A DNA stretch of 64,000 nucleotides from Streptosporangium carneum (GCF_027922005.1 NZ_BSEV01000001.1:645638-709637); one strand, 5' to 3'. Positions 33,011 to 41,248 are shown, numbered from the stretch's first letter. Translations and numbers: made by a program. The notes: generated by a model not told the origin, from the sequence alone.

Positions 33011-33305
33011 CCGGTACGGCGCGTGGGGGCTCGACAGCCCGCGAGGCAAGACCTGGCAGGACCGGGCCGCCTGCGTCGGGGCCGACCCCGAGATCTTCTA
33101 CCCCAAGGTCAGCACCGCACGGAAACAAGAAGGGGCCGAAAGGCGCGCGTACGACAAGGCCAAGAAGGTGTGCGCCCGCTGCACGGTCCGCCAGGAATGC
33201 GGCGAGTACGCGCTCGCCAGGGACGACCGGTACGGCATGTGGGGCGGCCTGACGCCCCGCCAGCGCCGGATCCTGCTCAACCAGCGGATGAAGGCGGCGG
33301 GATGA
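32997..33305 (+). CDS. WhiB-like iron-sulfur transcription factor (first copy)
   Basis: A 102-residue Wbl protein. The four cluster ligands are Cys26 (RAACVG), Cys59 and Cys62 (VCARC) and Cys68 (QEC), then the beta-turn GMWGGLTPRQRR that contacts the sigma factor, then a basic C-terminus. Wbl proteins bind SigA region 4 and alter its promoter choice. A GGAGA site precedes the ATG. Phage Wbl proteins can lock host Wbl functions such as septation, for example in mycobacteriophage TM4. Confidence 0.9.
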   Translation: MRQRDRYGAWGLDSPRGKTWQDRAACVGADPEIFYPKVSTARKQEGAERRAYDKAKKVCARCTVRQECGEYALARDDRYGMWGGLTPRQRRILLNQRMKAAG

Positions 33306-33451
33306 ACGAGTACGACCACCGCGCCCGCGACCTGGCCGCCGAACGCCTTCGCCCGGACCGCAAGCCCCCGACGCTCGACGAACTGCTGACCGAGCTGATC
33401 GCCACATTGCACCGGCTCTACACCACGCGACCAGGCAGGGGGAGCAGATGA
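33302..33451 (+). CDS. Small prophage protein
   Basis: A 49-residue helical protein (MNEYDHRARDLAAERLRPDRKPP). It overlaps its neighbours by 4 bp at both ends, which supports translation. Function unknown. Confidence 0.5.
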   Translation: MNEYDHRARDLAAERLRPDRKPPTLDELLTELIATLHRLYTTRPGRGSR

Positions 33452-34311
33452 GGGTCTCCGTAGACGCCATCACGATCGGTGAGCGGGACCGCACAGATCT
33501 CGGCGACCTGGACGAGCTGGCGGCCTCCATCGCCAAGGTGGGCTTGCTGCATCCGGTCGTCATCACCGAGGCCCGGGAGCTGGTCGCAGGAGGCCGGCGG
33601 CTGGCGGCCGTACGGCTGCTCGGCTGGAGCGAGGTTCCCGTAACGAGCGTGGACCTCGCGACGGCGGCCGAAGTGCTGAAGGCCGAGGCCGACGAGAACA
33701 CCTGCCGTAAGCCGCTCACGCCGTACGAGGCCAGCCGGGCACGCGAGCGGCGGACGCGAGTGCTGGCACCGAAGGCGAAGGAACGCCAGGGAAGACGTAC
33801 TGACCTCGAACTTTCCGCCAAGTTGGCGGAAGGTTCCCAGGCGGATCGTGAAACCCGGAAAGTCGCCGCGGTCGGCACCGGCTACTCGGGCTCGACCCTC
33901 GACAAGGTGGATCGGATCCGCGACGTCGCCGAGCGCGGCGTCGTCCGCCAGGGCAAGGCCGAGGTGGTCGTTCCTGAGCCGGTGCGCGAGGTCGCCCGCC
34001 AGGCCCTCGGCGAGGTGAAGACCACCGGGGCCGCTGTGGAACCGGCCGCCCGCAGGGTGGACCAGGCCTTGGCCGAGTACGTCGCGGAGTCGGCCGACGT
34101 GCAGGCCGCGCGACTGCGCAAGGAGACGTTCCGCCTGATCGGCCAGCTCGGCGACGGCCTGCCCAAGCTCGACGCCGGCCGCGTGGCCGCGCTGTGTGAC
34201 GAGGACATGTGGGAGGCGATCACCACGGCGCGCGACCGCCTGGAGGCGTGGATGCACGACGTGGGCGAACGGCGTGGGTCGGGCCTGCGCGTGATCAAGG
34301 GGGAGAAGTGA
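33448..34311 (+). CDS. ParB/Srx-domain protein
   Basis: A 287-residue protein. Residues 1-90 form the ParB N-terminal nuclease/CTPase-like fold: LGDLDELAASIAKVGLLHPVVITEARELVAGGRRLAAVRLLGW (GGRRLAAxRLLG is the signature). A helical DNA-binding part (RKVAAVGTGYSGSTLDKVDRIRDVA) and coiled-coil region follow. In phages such proteins take part in replication or methyl-type regulation; no ParA is nearby. Confidence 0.85.
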   Translation: MRVSVDAITIGERDRTDLGDLDELAASIAKVGLLHPVVITEARELVAGGRRLAAVRLLGWSEVPVTSVDLATAAEVLKAEADENTCRKPLTPYEASRARERRTRVLAPKAKERQGRRTDLELSAKLAEGSQADRETRKVAAVGTGYSGSTLDKVDRIRDVAERGVVRQGKAEVVVPEPVREVARQALGEVKTTGAAVEPAARRVDQALAEYVAESADVQAARLRKETFRLIGQLGDGLPKLDAGRVAALCDEDMWEAITTARDRLEAWMHDVGERRGSGLRVIKGEK

Positions 34312-34850
34312 GTGACATCTACCGGATGCTCTCGCCGGAGGAACGTGCCGAGTACGACGCGCTGCTCCACGAGGCCGGATACGACGACAACGGCGTGCAG
34401 CGACCGGCACACGAGATCAAGGACCGGATGCACAGGCTGCTCCAGCAAGCCGTCCAGGCCCATCGGACCTGGGCCGGGTATGTCCTCGACGCTGACGTCC
34501 GAGAGGGCCATCACAGGCGGTTCAAAGGATGGGACCGCGCCCGCCAGGTGGTGAGCACTCGCCACGGTGGCCGGGTGGTCAAGCGCTCGGCCGTCATGTC
34601 CCTGCGCCGACGCGACCCCGACAACGGCCGGACCTACTGGCAAGGGACGTTCTACCCCGACATGACACGTCAGGACCTTCTCGACGTGATCAACGGGTCC
34701 GAGGTCCGGATGGGCTCCGAGCGCATCACGATCGCGACGGCCCGCAGGCTCATGTCCCTCCTGGAGGAGACCGGCGTGGTCACGGTCGCCGAGGCGCTGG
34801 AAGCGCGCGGTGTGGAGCTGGAGACCTACCTGCTGGAGGAGAGCGCCTGA
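34308..34850 (+). CDS. Prophage protein, unknown
   Basis: A 180-residue protein starting GTG (SDIYRMLSPEERAEYDALLHEAG). It is rich in charged helices; VLDADVREGHHRRFKGWDRARQVVSTRHGGRVVKR is a basic middle part. It lies between ParB and the replication initiator and overlaps both by 1-4 bp. No family recognised. Confidence 0.55.
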   Translation: MSDIYRMLSPEERAEYDALLHEAGYDDNGVQRPAHEIKDRMHRLLQQAVQAHRTWAGYVLDADVREGHHRRFKGWDRARQVVSTRHGGRVVKRSAVMSLRRRDPDNGRTYWQGTFYPDMTRQDLLDVINGSEVRMGSERITIATARRLMSLLEETGVVTVAEALEARGVELETYLLEESA

Positions 34851-35827
34851 TGCCGAGGATCCGAAGCGTCAAGCCCGAGTTCTGGTCGGACCGCAAGCTC
34901 GCCCGCCAGCACTCCCGCGATGCCCGCCTGCTGTATATCGCGCTGTGGAACCAGGCCGACGAACACGGCCGCGTACTCGGCGACCCGCGGTGGATCAAGG
35001 GCAACTGCCTGCCTTACGACGACGACATCGACGATCAGGCGATCAAGAGCCTCCTCGGCGAGCTGATCGCCTCCGGACGCGTTCAGCCGTACGTCGTCGA
35101 GGACGACCCTTACCTGTTCCTGCCGAAGCTGGCCAAGCACCAGCGGCTCGAAGCCGCCAAGGTCCCGAGCCGTTTGCCCGAGCCTCCCGAGATGAGTGGC
35201 CCGGACGATCCTCCGCCCGGTGGCACGCATCTGTCCGAGCCGGACGCGATCGAATCCGAGCCGCGCGCAGACGAGTCCGTGCGGGACTCAGACGAGTCAG
35301 CGCTTTCTTATGTGGCAGGTAGCAGGGGGCATGTAGCAGGTGGCAGGGAGCAAGGTTCTCCGGTTACCGCCGCAGGCGGTCCTACGCGCCGTAACGCGCG
35401 CACGCGCGAGAGAGCGCCTGCGGCGCAACCGGAAGATCTCCTTGCTCGCCGGGTCATCCACGCCATCCCGCGCTACCGGACCGCGCCCGGCTGGGTCCGT
35501 AAGCACCTCGCCGCCCTGACCCGTGGAGCCCTGGGTGCCGGATACGGCTCCGAGGCGCTCACCCGCTACGCCCGGATGGTCATCGAGGAGGAGCGCTTCC
35601 TCGGCCATCAGCACATTCCGGAGCTGCGCGATGCCCTGCGGCGCCTGGAGCTCGATGTCCGCCAGGGCGACGCCTGCCCCTGCTGCGGCCGAGACCCCGA
35701 CGACTGCCCGACCGCCCCGGCATCGGCCGTCGACGACCGGGCGTGGACCGACGACGACCGGGCCGCCTGGGAGCGCATCGTGGCCCACCTCGGTGCCGAC
35801 CCTGACGAACTGGCCAGGGGGGCGTGA
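34850..35827 (+). CDS. Phage replication initiator (DnaD/lambda-O-like organiser)
   Basis: A 325-residue protein. The N-terminal 110 residues, MPRIRSVKPEFWSDRKLARQ ... ARLLYIALWNQADEHGRVLGDPRWIKGNCLPYDDDI, match the winged-helix domain of actinophage replication initiator proteins. A variable linker (residues about 125-195) is coded by DNA holding short repeats. The C-terminal domain (residues 200-300) is helical and ends with a CPCCGRDPDDC zinc-like site. No separate helicase gene is seen in the early operon, so it may recruit host DnaB. Confidence 0.85.
   Translation: MPRIRSVKPEFWSDRKLARQHSRDARLLYIALWNQADEHGRVLGDPRWIKGNCLPYDDDIDDQAIKSLLGELIASGRVQPYVVEDDPYLFLPKLAKHQRLEAAKVPSRLPEPPEMSGPDDPPPGGTHLSEPDAIESEPRADESVRDSDESALSYVAGSRGHVAGGREQGSPVTAAGGPTRRNARTRERAPAAQPEDLLARRVIHAIPRYRTAPGWVRKHLAALTRGALGAGYGSEALTRYARMVIEEERFLGHQHIPELRDALRRLELDVRQGDACPCCGRDPDDCPTAPASAVDDRAWTDDDRAAWERIVAHLGADPDELARGA
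35311..35380. repeat. Candidate replication origin: iterons inside the initiator gene
   Basis: Two 17-bp imperfect direct repeats (TGTGGCAGGTAGCAGGG and TGTAGCAGGTGGCAGGG) lie 21 bp apart, made of four T(G/A)GCAGG units. They are followed by a perfect inverted repeat ACCGCC-GCA-GGCGGT (35366-35380) and CGCG-rich DNA. They fall in the linker part of the initiator gene, where lambda carries its own iterons. Function as an origin is inferred. Confidence 0.55.
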
Positions 35828-36183
35828 TGAGCGGACCGTTCGAGGCCGACGTCCGCCGCCTGGTCGCCGTCTTCACCCGCCGATTGCGTGAGATGGCCGG
35901 TGCTGACCCGGAGATCCTTGCTGCCGACCTGGTGGCCATCGTCCGCGGTCACGGCTGGCGTCCGGTCGAGGCCCTGAAGCCACCCGCCCCGGTCATCGGC
36001 GACGGCAACGGCCGCGCCGAGTACGCCGCGCGCCGGGCCGCCCTGGATAGCCGCCCGCCCTGCGTGTGCGGCGCGGCCGTCACCGACCACCAGCTCGACG
36101 GCGGACGCCGCACCGGGTGTGCGGCCACCGCCTGCACCCGCTACGCCCCCATCCCCACCCCGACCTCCGAGAGGAGTGCCTGA
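35827..36183 (+). CDS. Prophage protein with Cys-rich C-terminus
   Basis: A 118-residue protein. The C-terminal PPCVCGAAVTDHQLDGGRRTGC resembles zinc-binding phage proteins with CxC...H...C ligands. The N-half is helical. It overlaps the initiator gene stop by 1 bp, so it probably belongs to the replication unit. Confidence 0.55.
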   Translation: MSGPFEADVRRLVAVFTRRLREMAGADPEILAADLVAIVRGHGWRPVEALKPPAPVIGDGNGRAEYAARRAALDSRPPCVCGAAVTDHQLDGGRRTGCAATACTRYAPIPTPTSERSA

Positions 36184-36398
36184 TGCCGCCCCGGATCATC
36201 GTCGCGATCGAGCTGGTCAACGGTGGCCGCGCGCAGGCCGTATGCCGCACCGACCACTGCACCGCCCTGAAAGGCAAGCGCTGGAAGGGCGAGCCGCGCG
36301 CTGCTAAGGCCGACGCCGCCGAGGACGCTCGCCTGCACCGGCTGTGGCACCGCCGCCAGCAGCCCATCCCGACCGAGGTCGTAGAGGCAGGAGCATGA
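36183..36398 (+). CDS. Small prophage protein
   Basis: A 71-residue basic protein (MPPRIIVAIELVNGGRAQAVCR...) ending in an Arg/Trp-rich helix (LHRLWHRRQQPIP). Overlaps both neighbours. Unknown function. Confidence 0.55.
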   Translation: MPPRIIVAIELVNGGRAQAVCRTDHCTALKGKRWKGEPRAAKADAAEDARLHRLWHRRQQPIPTEVVEAGA

Positions 36399-36670
36399 CC
36401 GCAGATCTCGGCGCGCTGCGCATCCACCTGGAGGCCCTGCTGCCGCTCGCCGTGGCGGAGCTGCGTCAGCACGACCACACGCCGGAGCAGCTCGTCGCGA
36501 TGGCGGCCCGCTCCGGCAAGGAACTCGGGCACCTCGGCGACGCCGTGCAGTGGCCCGGCCGCCACAGCGGGGAGGCCCTCGGCGCGCTGCTGACCGGCAT
36601 CGCCGTGGCCGAGCTGGTCACCCCCGGCACCGCGCGCCAGATGCTCGCGATCCTCGGCAGGGGGCACTGA
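36395..36670 (+). CDS. Small prophage protein
   Basis: A 91-residue helical protein (GALRIHLEALLPLAVAELRQHDHTPEQLVAMAARSGKEL). No domain is recognised. The ATGA-type overlap links it to the genes on each side. Confidence 0.55.
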   Translation: MTADLGALRIHLEALLPLAVAELRQHDHTPEQLVAMAARSGKELGHLGDAVQWPGRHSGEALGALLTGIAVAELVTPGTARQMLAILGRGH

Positions 36671-37449
36671 TGCAGCTCACCTACTACGTCGCGCCCTGGG
36701 ACGCGGACGACGCCGAACAGCCGCCGGAGGAGGTGCAGGCGCGCGACGGCCTGCGCTGGGGGTACGTGGCCGCTGATCTCGACCGGTTCACCCGCATGGC
36801 CCTGTCCCGGCAGATCGGCCTTCTCGCCTTCGCGCCGGCCGAGCGGTACGAGATCGTATGGTCGGCCGTCGCGCTGGCGCTGTACGAGGCTGACCGGCAG
36901 CCCGCGCCTGCGGACCTCATCACGGCGGGCTGGCAGGCCATCACCGTCGCGATCCAGACGGAGGCCCGTCACCATGGACGTGACCTGATCCGGCACAAGG
37001 GCACGACCCGCCGGTCTTACGTCATGTACTGGGATGCCGCCGCCCCTCGCCATATTTCCAGCCCGGAGAACGGCATCGTCGAGCGCCTGGCTGTCGATCA
37101 GATCTGGCCCATGCTCACGGCGGGTCAGCAGGAGGCACTGGCCGCCCTCGCGGTCCACGGCAGCGTAGCCGCCGCCGCGCAGGCGCTCGGCAAGTCCACC
37201 GCGGCTGTTCACGTGATCGCCCGCGCCGGTCGGCTGCGCTTCAAGCAGTGGTGGCACGAGGGCGAGACGCCTTCCCTGCCGTGGGGCCGAGACCGGCGCC
37301 GCTCGGAACCCGCCACGCACTGCCCGGCCGGGCACGAACGGACCTCCGAGACCTCCTACATCAAGCACACCATGTGGCGCGGCAAGCCCAAGCGGCAGAT
37401 CGTGTGCCGAATCTGCCGTGAAGAGCGCCGAGCTGGAGGACGGTCATGA
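36670..37449 (+). CDS. Sigma-region-4-like HTH protein with zinc ribbon
   Basis: A 259-residue protein. The middle reads TAGQQEALAALAVHGSVAAAAQALGKSTAAVHVIARAGRLRF, a sigma-70 region-4-type helix-turn-helix, and the C-terminus carries a zinc ribbon (CPAGHERTSETSYI ... VCRICREER). The first 90 residues are a further domain seen in actinophages. It probably regulates phage transcription or DNA handling; the exact role is unknown. Confidence 0.65.
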   Translation: MQLTYYVAPWDADDAEQPPEEVQARDGLRWGYVAADLDRFTRMALSRQIGLLAFAPAERYEIVWSAVALALYEADRQPAPADLITAGWQAITVAIQTEARHHGRDLIRHKGTTRRSYVMYWDAAAPRHISSPENGIVERLAVDQIWPMLTAGQQEALAALAVHGSVAAAAQALGKSTAAVHVIARAGRLRFKQWWHEGETPSLPWGRDRRRSEPATHCPAGHERTSETSYIKHTMWRGKPKRQIVCRICREERRAGGRS

Positions 37450-37763
37450 GCGACTCTCTCTCGCCAGCGCTCGCCGCGGCCGTCCACCTGGAGATCGAGA
37501 ACCTCCGGCGTGTGGACGACGATCTGCGCGCCACCCAGATCGCCGCCGTCCTCGATGCCAGCCGCCGCTCCATGAACATCCCTACGCACGGCGATGACCT
37601 GTTGTTCGGCGGTCGCCACTGCGTCCCCACCTTCGCCGAGATGGCGCGCGTTCTCGCCTGCCTGGCCTGGCAGCCCGGCGGGGTGACCGTGTTCGGCATG
37701 CACCTGTGCGCCCGCCACGAGCTGTGCCTGGCGGCCGAGAGCGGGCGGAGGACGGCGTCATGA
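37446..37763 (+). CDS. Prophage protein, unknown
   Basis: A 105-residue protein with several Cys and His (CVPTFAEMARVLACLAW ... MHLCARHELC) that could bind metal. It overlaps the RusA gene by 4 bp. Function unknown. Confidence 0.55.
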   Translation: MSDSLSPALAAAVHLEIENLRRVDDDLRATQIAAVLDASRRSMNIPTHGDDLLFGGRHCVPTFAEMARVLACLAWQPGGVTVFGMHLCARHELCLAAESGRRTAS

Positions 37764-38245
37764 CGACCCCGCTGTTGATCCTCACTGTGAAGGGCACGCC
37801 CGCCGGACAGGGCAACTTGAAGACCGGCGCGCACGGCAAGAGCTACCACGCCAACGGGGGCGAGCTGAAGGCGTGGCGGGAGAAGGTCCGGGCCGCCGCT
37901 CTCGACGCCCTCGGCCGTCACGAATGGGTCGCCACCGGCAAGCAGCCGTGCATCTTCTGCGCGGTCGGACCGAAGGAGCACGCCGAGCTGCTCGGCCCAG
38001 TCCGGCTGGAGACCGTCGTCACCGTGGCCAAGCCGCGAACCGTGACCGCTGAGTGGCCGATCACCCGGTCCTCCTCGGACTGGGACCACTACGCCCGCGC
38101 GATCGGAGACGCCCTGACCGGCGTGGTCTACGCCGACGACTCCCAGGTCGTCGACGGCCGCCTGATCAAGACCTACCCGTACGGCCACGAGCACGCGCTG
38201 GGCGAACCGGGCGCGGCGATCCGGGTCTGGCCGGTGGACGCATGA
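37760..38245 (+). CDS. RusA-family Holliday-junction resolvase
   Basis: A 161-residue enzyme. The RusA signature is plain: an N-terminal strand LTVKGTPAGQGNLK, then SSDWDHYARAIGDALTGVVYADDSQVV, whose Asp residues bind catalytic metal, then KTYPYG. The protein cuts four-way DNA junctions, completing the recombination set with the exonuclease and RecT. Confidence 0.9.
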   Translation: MTTPLLILTVKGTPAGQGNLKTGAHGKSYHANGGELKAWREKVRAAALDALGRHEWVATGKQPCIFCAVGPKEHAELLGPVRLETVVTVAKPRTVTAEWPITRSSSDWDHYARAIGDALTGVVYADDSQVVDGRLIKTYPYGHEHALGEPGAAIRVWPVDA

Positions 38246-38769
38246 GCACCGTTACCGCCCGCCGCCGTCCCCTCGCCGACGAGGTCGCGCATCCTGTGGC
38301 GCGTACTACGGTTCCCGCCTGCCGGGGTCACGACCCTGAGCTGTGGTTCGCCCACGGCCTCGACGCCACGCTGGCACGGGCCGTGAATATCTGCCGCACC
38401 TGCCCCCTGATGAAGCCCTGCCGGGCGTACGCCACCGCCTATGACGTCGATGGCGTCTGGGGCGCGACGACCCGCGCCGAGCGCGACGACTACCGCCGCG
38501 CCCACGGCATCCGGCCACGCAACATCCTCGGCTTCGCCTCGCGAAAGAAGGCCAACTCCTCCCCACGGCCGAAGCGGCAGCGGCGGACGCTTTCGGCGCC
38601 CGCCGCGCCTGAGCCCGCATCGGAGATCGTGCCTACCAAGCACTGCCCGCGCTGCGGCACTGACCGGCCGCTGAATCGCTGGTACCGCAACAGGGCCACC
38701 GCTGACCGCCTGTCGGCCTGGTGCAAGCCCTGCCTTCACGAGATCGCCCAGAAAGGTTCGCATCCGTGA
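38242..38769 (+). CDS. WhiB-like protein with added zinc ribbon (second copy)
   Basis: A 175-residue Wbl protein. Ligands are Cys27, Cys51, Cys54 and Cys60 (ACRGHDPELWF, ICRTCPLMKPC), and the VWGATTRAER turn follows. A Pro/Ala/Arg-rich linker joins it to a C-terminal zinc ribbon CPRCGTDRPLN ... WCKPCLHE not found in host Wbl proteins. Thus this second Wbl protein may join sigma control with another nucleic-acid contact. It overlaps both neighbours by 4 bp. Confidence 0.85.
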   Translation: MSTVTARRRPLADEVAHPVARTTVPACRGHDPELWFAHGLDATLARAVNICRTCPLMKPCRAYATAYDVDGVWGATTRAERDDYRRAHGIRPRNILGFASRKKANSSPRPKRQRRTLSAPAAPEPASEIVPTKHCPRCGTDRPLNRWYRNRATADRLSAWCKPCLHEIAQKGSHP

Positions 38770-39272
38770 CGACCCTGAAGTTCGACAGCAAGCTCGGTGC
38801 CGCGGCCTCGGCGGCTCTGGAGGAGCACATCCGGCCGATCTACGACCGGCCCGGGTGCTCGCGTCTGGCCATCATTGAGTTCCGCCACATCGAGCGCACT
38901 CAGCCCGCGCCGGAGTCCGACAAGGACCCCTCGGTGAAGGTCCGCATCAGTCACTGCGAGATCCCCGGCCGAGACCAGGAGGGTTACGTCCGCGAGGCCC
39001 AGCGGGCGCTGTACCTCCAGCGCACCGCCGCCGGAACGCTCGACGATGACGGCCAGCTCCAGCTCACCCAGAGCACCCTGTCCCACATCGGCGGCCTGCT
39101 GCACGAGGTCGAGGTGGCCCGGCTGCGCGCCGGCCTGCGCTACTGGGTGGACTACGCCGCCCGGGTCAACGCCAACGGCAACCTGACCATCTCCGAGATG
39201 CACCACGAGCTGGACACCGTCGCCCGGGGCCTGGCCGCGTTGCTGCACAACACCCCCGAGGAGGAAGCGTGA
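38766..39272 (+). CDS. Prophage protein, unknown (GTG start)
   Basis: A 168-residue protein with a beta-rich first half (TLKFDSKLGAAASAALEEHIRP, VKVRISHCEIPGRDQEGYVREAQRALYL) and a helical second half. Similar proteins are frequent in actinophage early regions, but no role is known to me. The GTG at 38766 overlaps the previous stop. Confidence 0.6.
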   Translation: MTTLKFDSKLGAAASAALEEHIRPIYDRPGCSRLAIIEFRHIERTQPAPESDKDPSVKVRISHCEIPGRDQEGYVREAQRALYLQRTAAGTLDDDGQLQLTQSTLSHIGGLLHEVEVARLRAGLRYWVDYAARVNANGNLTISEMHHELDTVARGLAALLHNTPEEEA

Positions 39273-39835
39273 TCGACCCGTCCGTGTTCGCCGCCGAGGT
39301 CGCCCGCCAGATCGACGCCCACACCGCGTGGGACTCCCTGCACGAGTTCAGGACCCTGCATTGGGACGGCGAGCGGCTCACCACCGGCACCCTGGCCGCC
39401 ATCGCGCCGAACGTCCCGCCGGACGCCTACCCCGACCTGATGGCCGGCGTCGCCCAGAAGGAGATCCTCAAGCAGCAGGAGCAGGGCAAGCACACCCTGT
39501 ACGCCTTCAGCCTGCTGTTCGAGGCGCACGCCGTCATGCACGACTCGGCCCAGGCCACGGCTGAGGAGAACGCGCGCTTCCAGCGGGACCGGCTGGAGCG
39601 CCGCTTCCACCAGCGGGAGGATGCCGTCGAGGTCCTCGGCATCTACCTCGTGGACGTCCATGGCCGCCTGTGGACCGGGACGAAGCGACGCGACACCGGG
39701 AAGGTCGAGCAGCACTACTACCCTGACCCGGCGCGTACGCCCATCGGAGGCGGCTTCATCCAAGGGCTGCGCACGGTGGCCGCGGTTACCAGGGCCACGC
39801 TGCACGGTCTTCCGATGCCGTCGAGGCTGCGATGA
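39269..39835 (+). CDS. Prophage protein, unknown
   Basis: A 188-residue protein (MIDPSVFAAEVARQIDAHTAWDSLHEFRTLHWDGERL). The first half is helical/beta, the centre a long coiled-coil-like helix (AEENARFQRDRLERRFHQREDAV), the end beta-rich. It is coupled to the previous gene by a 4-bp overlap. No family recognised. Confidence 0.6.
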   Translation: MIDPSVFAAEVARQIDAHTAWDSLHEFRTLHWDGERLTTGTLAAIAPNVPPDAYPDLMAGVAQKEILKQQEQGKHTLYAFSLLFEAHAVMHDSAQATAEENARFQRDRLERRFHQREDAVEVLGIYLVDVHGRLWTGTKRRDTGKVEQHYYPDPARTPIGGGFIQGLRTVAAVTRATLHGLPMPSRLR

Positions 39836-40068
39836 GCAGCCACGTCCACCACGGGACCGCGTCCCTGACGATCGCGATCCGGCAGGCCGACGGCAGCATG
39901 GTCTCCCGCCGCTGGCTGACGTGCGAGCACTGCGCTGAGCACCTGGCCGCGCAGCTCGGCCCGCCGTTCGACGAGGTGCTGGCCACGGCCGATGCCCGCC
40001 AGACGCTCCAGGAGATCGCCGGGACCATGCCCGGCTACATCCAGACCGATCTGCGGGGCGAGCCGTGA
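39832..40068 (+). CDS. Small prophage protein
   Basis: A 78-residue protein with a CEHC motif (WLTCEHCAEHLAAQLG), a possible zinc site. ATGA overlaps join it to both neighbours. Confidence 0.55.
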   Translation: MSSHVHHGTASLTIAIRQADGSMVSRRWLTCEHCAEHLAAQLGPPFDEVLATADARQTLQEIAGTMPGYIQTDLRGEP

Positions 40069-40379
40069 ACGCCGTCGAGGCCGGCGACCTGTTCCGGCTG
40101 CTGAGCTGGATCTTTGGGACGGCGCCGTCCGGCGAGGAGCCGGTGAACGACGCCGAGGCGATGGAGTCCGCCGCGGTGCTGGCCGACCGGGCACACCAAG
40201 CACTCGGCACCGGGCCGGACGGCCAGGGCGTGCGGGCGCTGTGGTGTCAGGTGAAGCCGGTCATCACGGTGGACCGGGTGCCGCACGACTCCGGTGGTGT
40301 GCTGCCGTCCGGCCTGCGCCTGGTCCGCAACACGACCGGTCAGCCCGAGCCCGTACGGCTGGACGGCCGTGATGGCTGA
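40065..40379 (+). CDS. Prophage protein, unknown (GTG start)
   Basis: A 104-residue protein (NAVEAGDLFRLLSWIFGTAPSGEEP...), acidic in the middle and more basic at the end. It overlaps the next gene by 8 bp. No function known. Confidence 0.5.
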   Translation: MNAVEAGDLFRLLSWIFGTAPSGEEPVNDAEAMESAAVLADRAHQALGTGPDGQGVRALWCQVKPVITVDRVPHDSGGVLPSGLRLVRNTTGQPEPVRLDGRDG

Positions 40380-40731
40380 GGAACTGATGCTGTTCGGCAC
40401 CCCCGACGTCCCCAGGCCCGAGCCGCCGAAGGAGTCACCGGGAGTGCGCCGGACTCGGCGGCAGGCCGGCCTGCTCGCCGTGGGCGTCCACCCGCTGTCG
40501 GTCGTGCTCAGCTCGACGCTTCGCCTGCCCGAGCAGGCCGCACCACATGACGACCGCCGCGCGCCCGGCCGCCGCTGTGGCAACTGCGCCTTCCGCCGGA
40601 CGAACGCCTGGGGCTACCCCAAGTGCGCCTTCGGCGACGGTGTCCGGGCCAGCCACAGCGCCGCGACCGAGTGCCGCGCCTGGTGGCCCGGCTGCACAGA
40701 CCACGAGTGGAAGGAGAAGGCGGATGGCTGA
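40372..40731 (+). CDS. Cys-rich prophage protein
   Basis: A 119-residue protein. Its C-terminal 50 residues carry four or five Cys (CGNCAFRRTNAWGYPKCAFG ... TECRAWWPGC) in a pattern typical of phage zinc or iron-sulfur proteins. It overlaps the following DNA-binding gene by 8 bp. Confidence 0.6.
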   Translation: MAEELMLFGTPDVPRPEPPKESPGVRRTRRQAGLLAVGVHPLSVVLSSTLRLPEQAAPHDDRRAPGRRCGNCAFRRTNAWGYPKCAFGDGVRASHSAATECRAWWPGCTDHEWKEKADG

Positions 40732-41248
40732 TCTGCGTATTGATCTACGTGCTTGCCGAGCCTGGCAAGGGGATAAGGAACTCCGTCTCACGCACCTTGA
40801 GTTCCGGTTGCTCACTCTGCTGGCTGATCACGTCGGGACCGTAGTGACCCGCAAGCAGATCATGCGCGAGGTGTGGGGAATCGACCGGTGGGACTCCACC
40901 AAGACCGTGGACATGCATATCTCGTGGCTGCGCCGGAAGCTCGATGACGACGCCACCAGGCCGTACTACATCAGCACCGTGCGGGGCGTCGGCTTCCGCT
41001 TCGACGGATCCGCAGAGATCATCGGTGATCCCGCCTCGTCTGCTTCGGCCGGCGACGGCTTGGCCCTGGCCCGCGCCGTGGTGGCCGACTTGCGGACGCT
41101 GGCCGACCAGGCGGAGAAGCGTCTCGCCGAGCTGGAGCACGCCGCCGTGGATACCCACCCGGCTCGGTCTGGCCCGACTGCAACCCGCACGGCGAGATCC
41201 ACCGCGATCTCGTCGGCGCCTGTCATGAGCGGCACCAGCTGGAGATGA
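40724..41248 (+). CDS. Orphan OmpR/PhoB-type winged-helix DNA-binding protein
   Basis: A 174-residue protein. Residues 1-95 are an OmpR-type winged helix: LRLTHLEFRLLTLLADHVGTVVTRKQIMREVWG, then STKTVDMHISWLRRKLDDDATRPYYISTVRGVGFRF. No receiver domain is present, so it is a phosphorylation-free regulator. The middle has a coiled-coil-like ALARAVVADLRTLADQAEKRLAELEHA. After this the frame seems to change: the last 20 residues (TATRTARSTAISSAP) look like read-through, while another frame gives a more protein-like end (CNPHGEIHRDLVGACHERH). A small frameshift mutation near 41,150 is possible. Confidence 0.8.
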   Translation: MADLRIDLRACRAWQGDKELRLTHLEFRLLTLLADHVGTVVTRKQIMREVWGIDRWDSTKTVDMHISWLRRKLDDDATRPYYISTVRGVGFRFDGSAEIIGDPASSASAGDGLALARAVVADLRTLADQAEKRLAELEHAAVDTHPARSGPTATRTARSTAISSAPVMSGTSWR

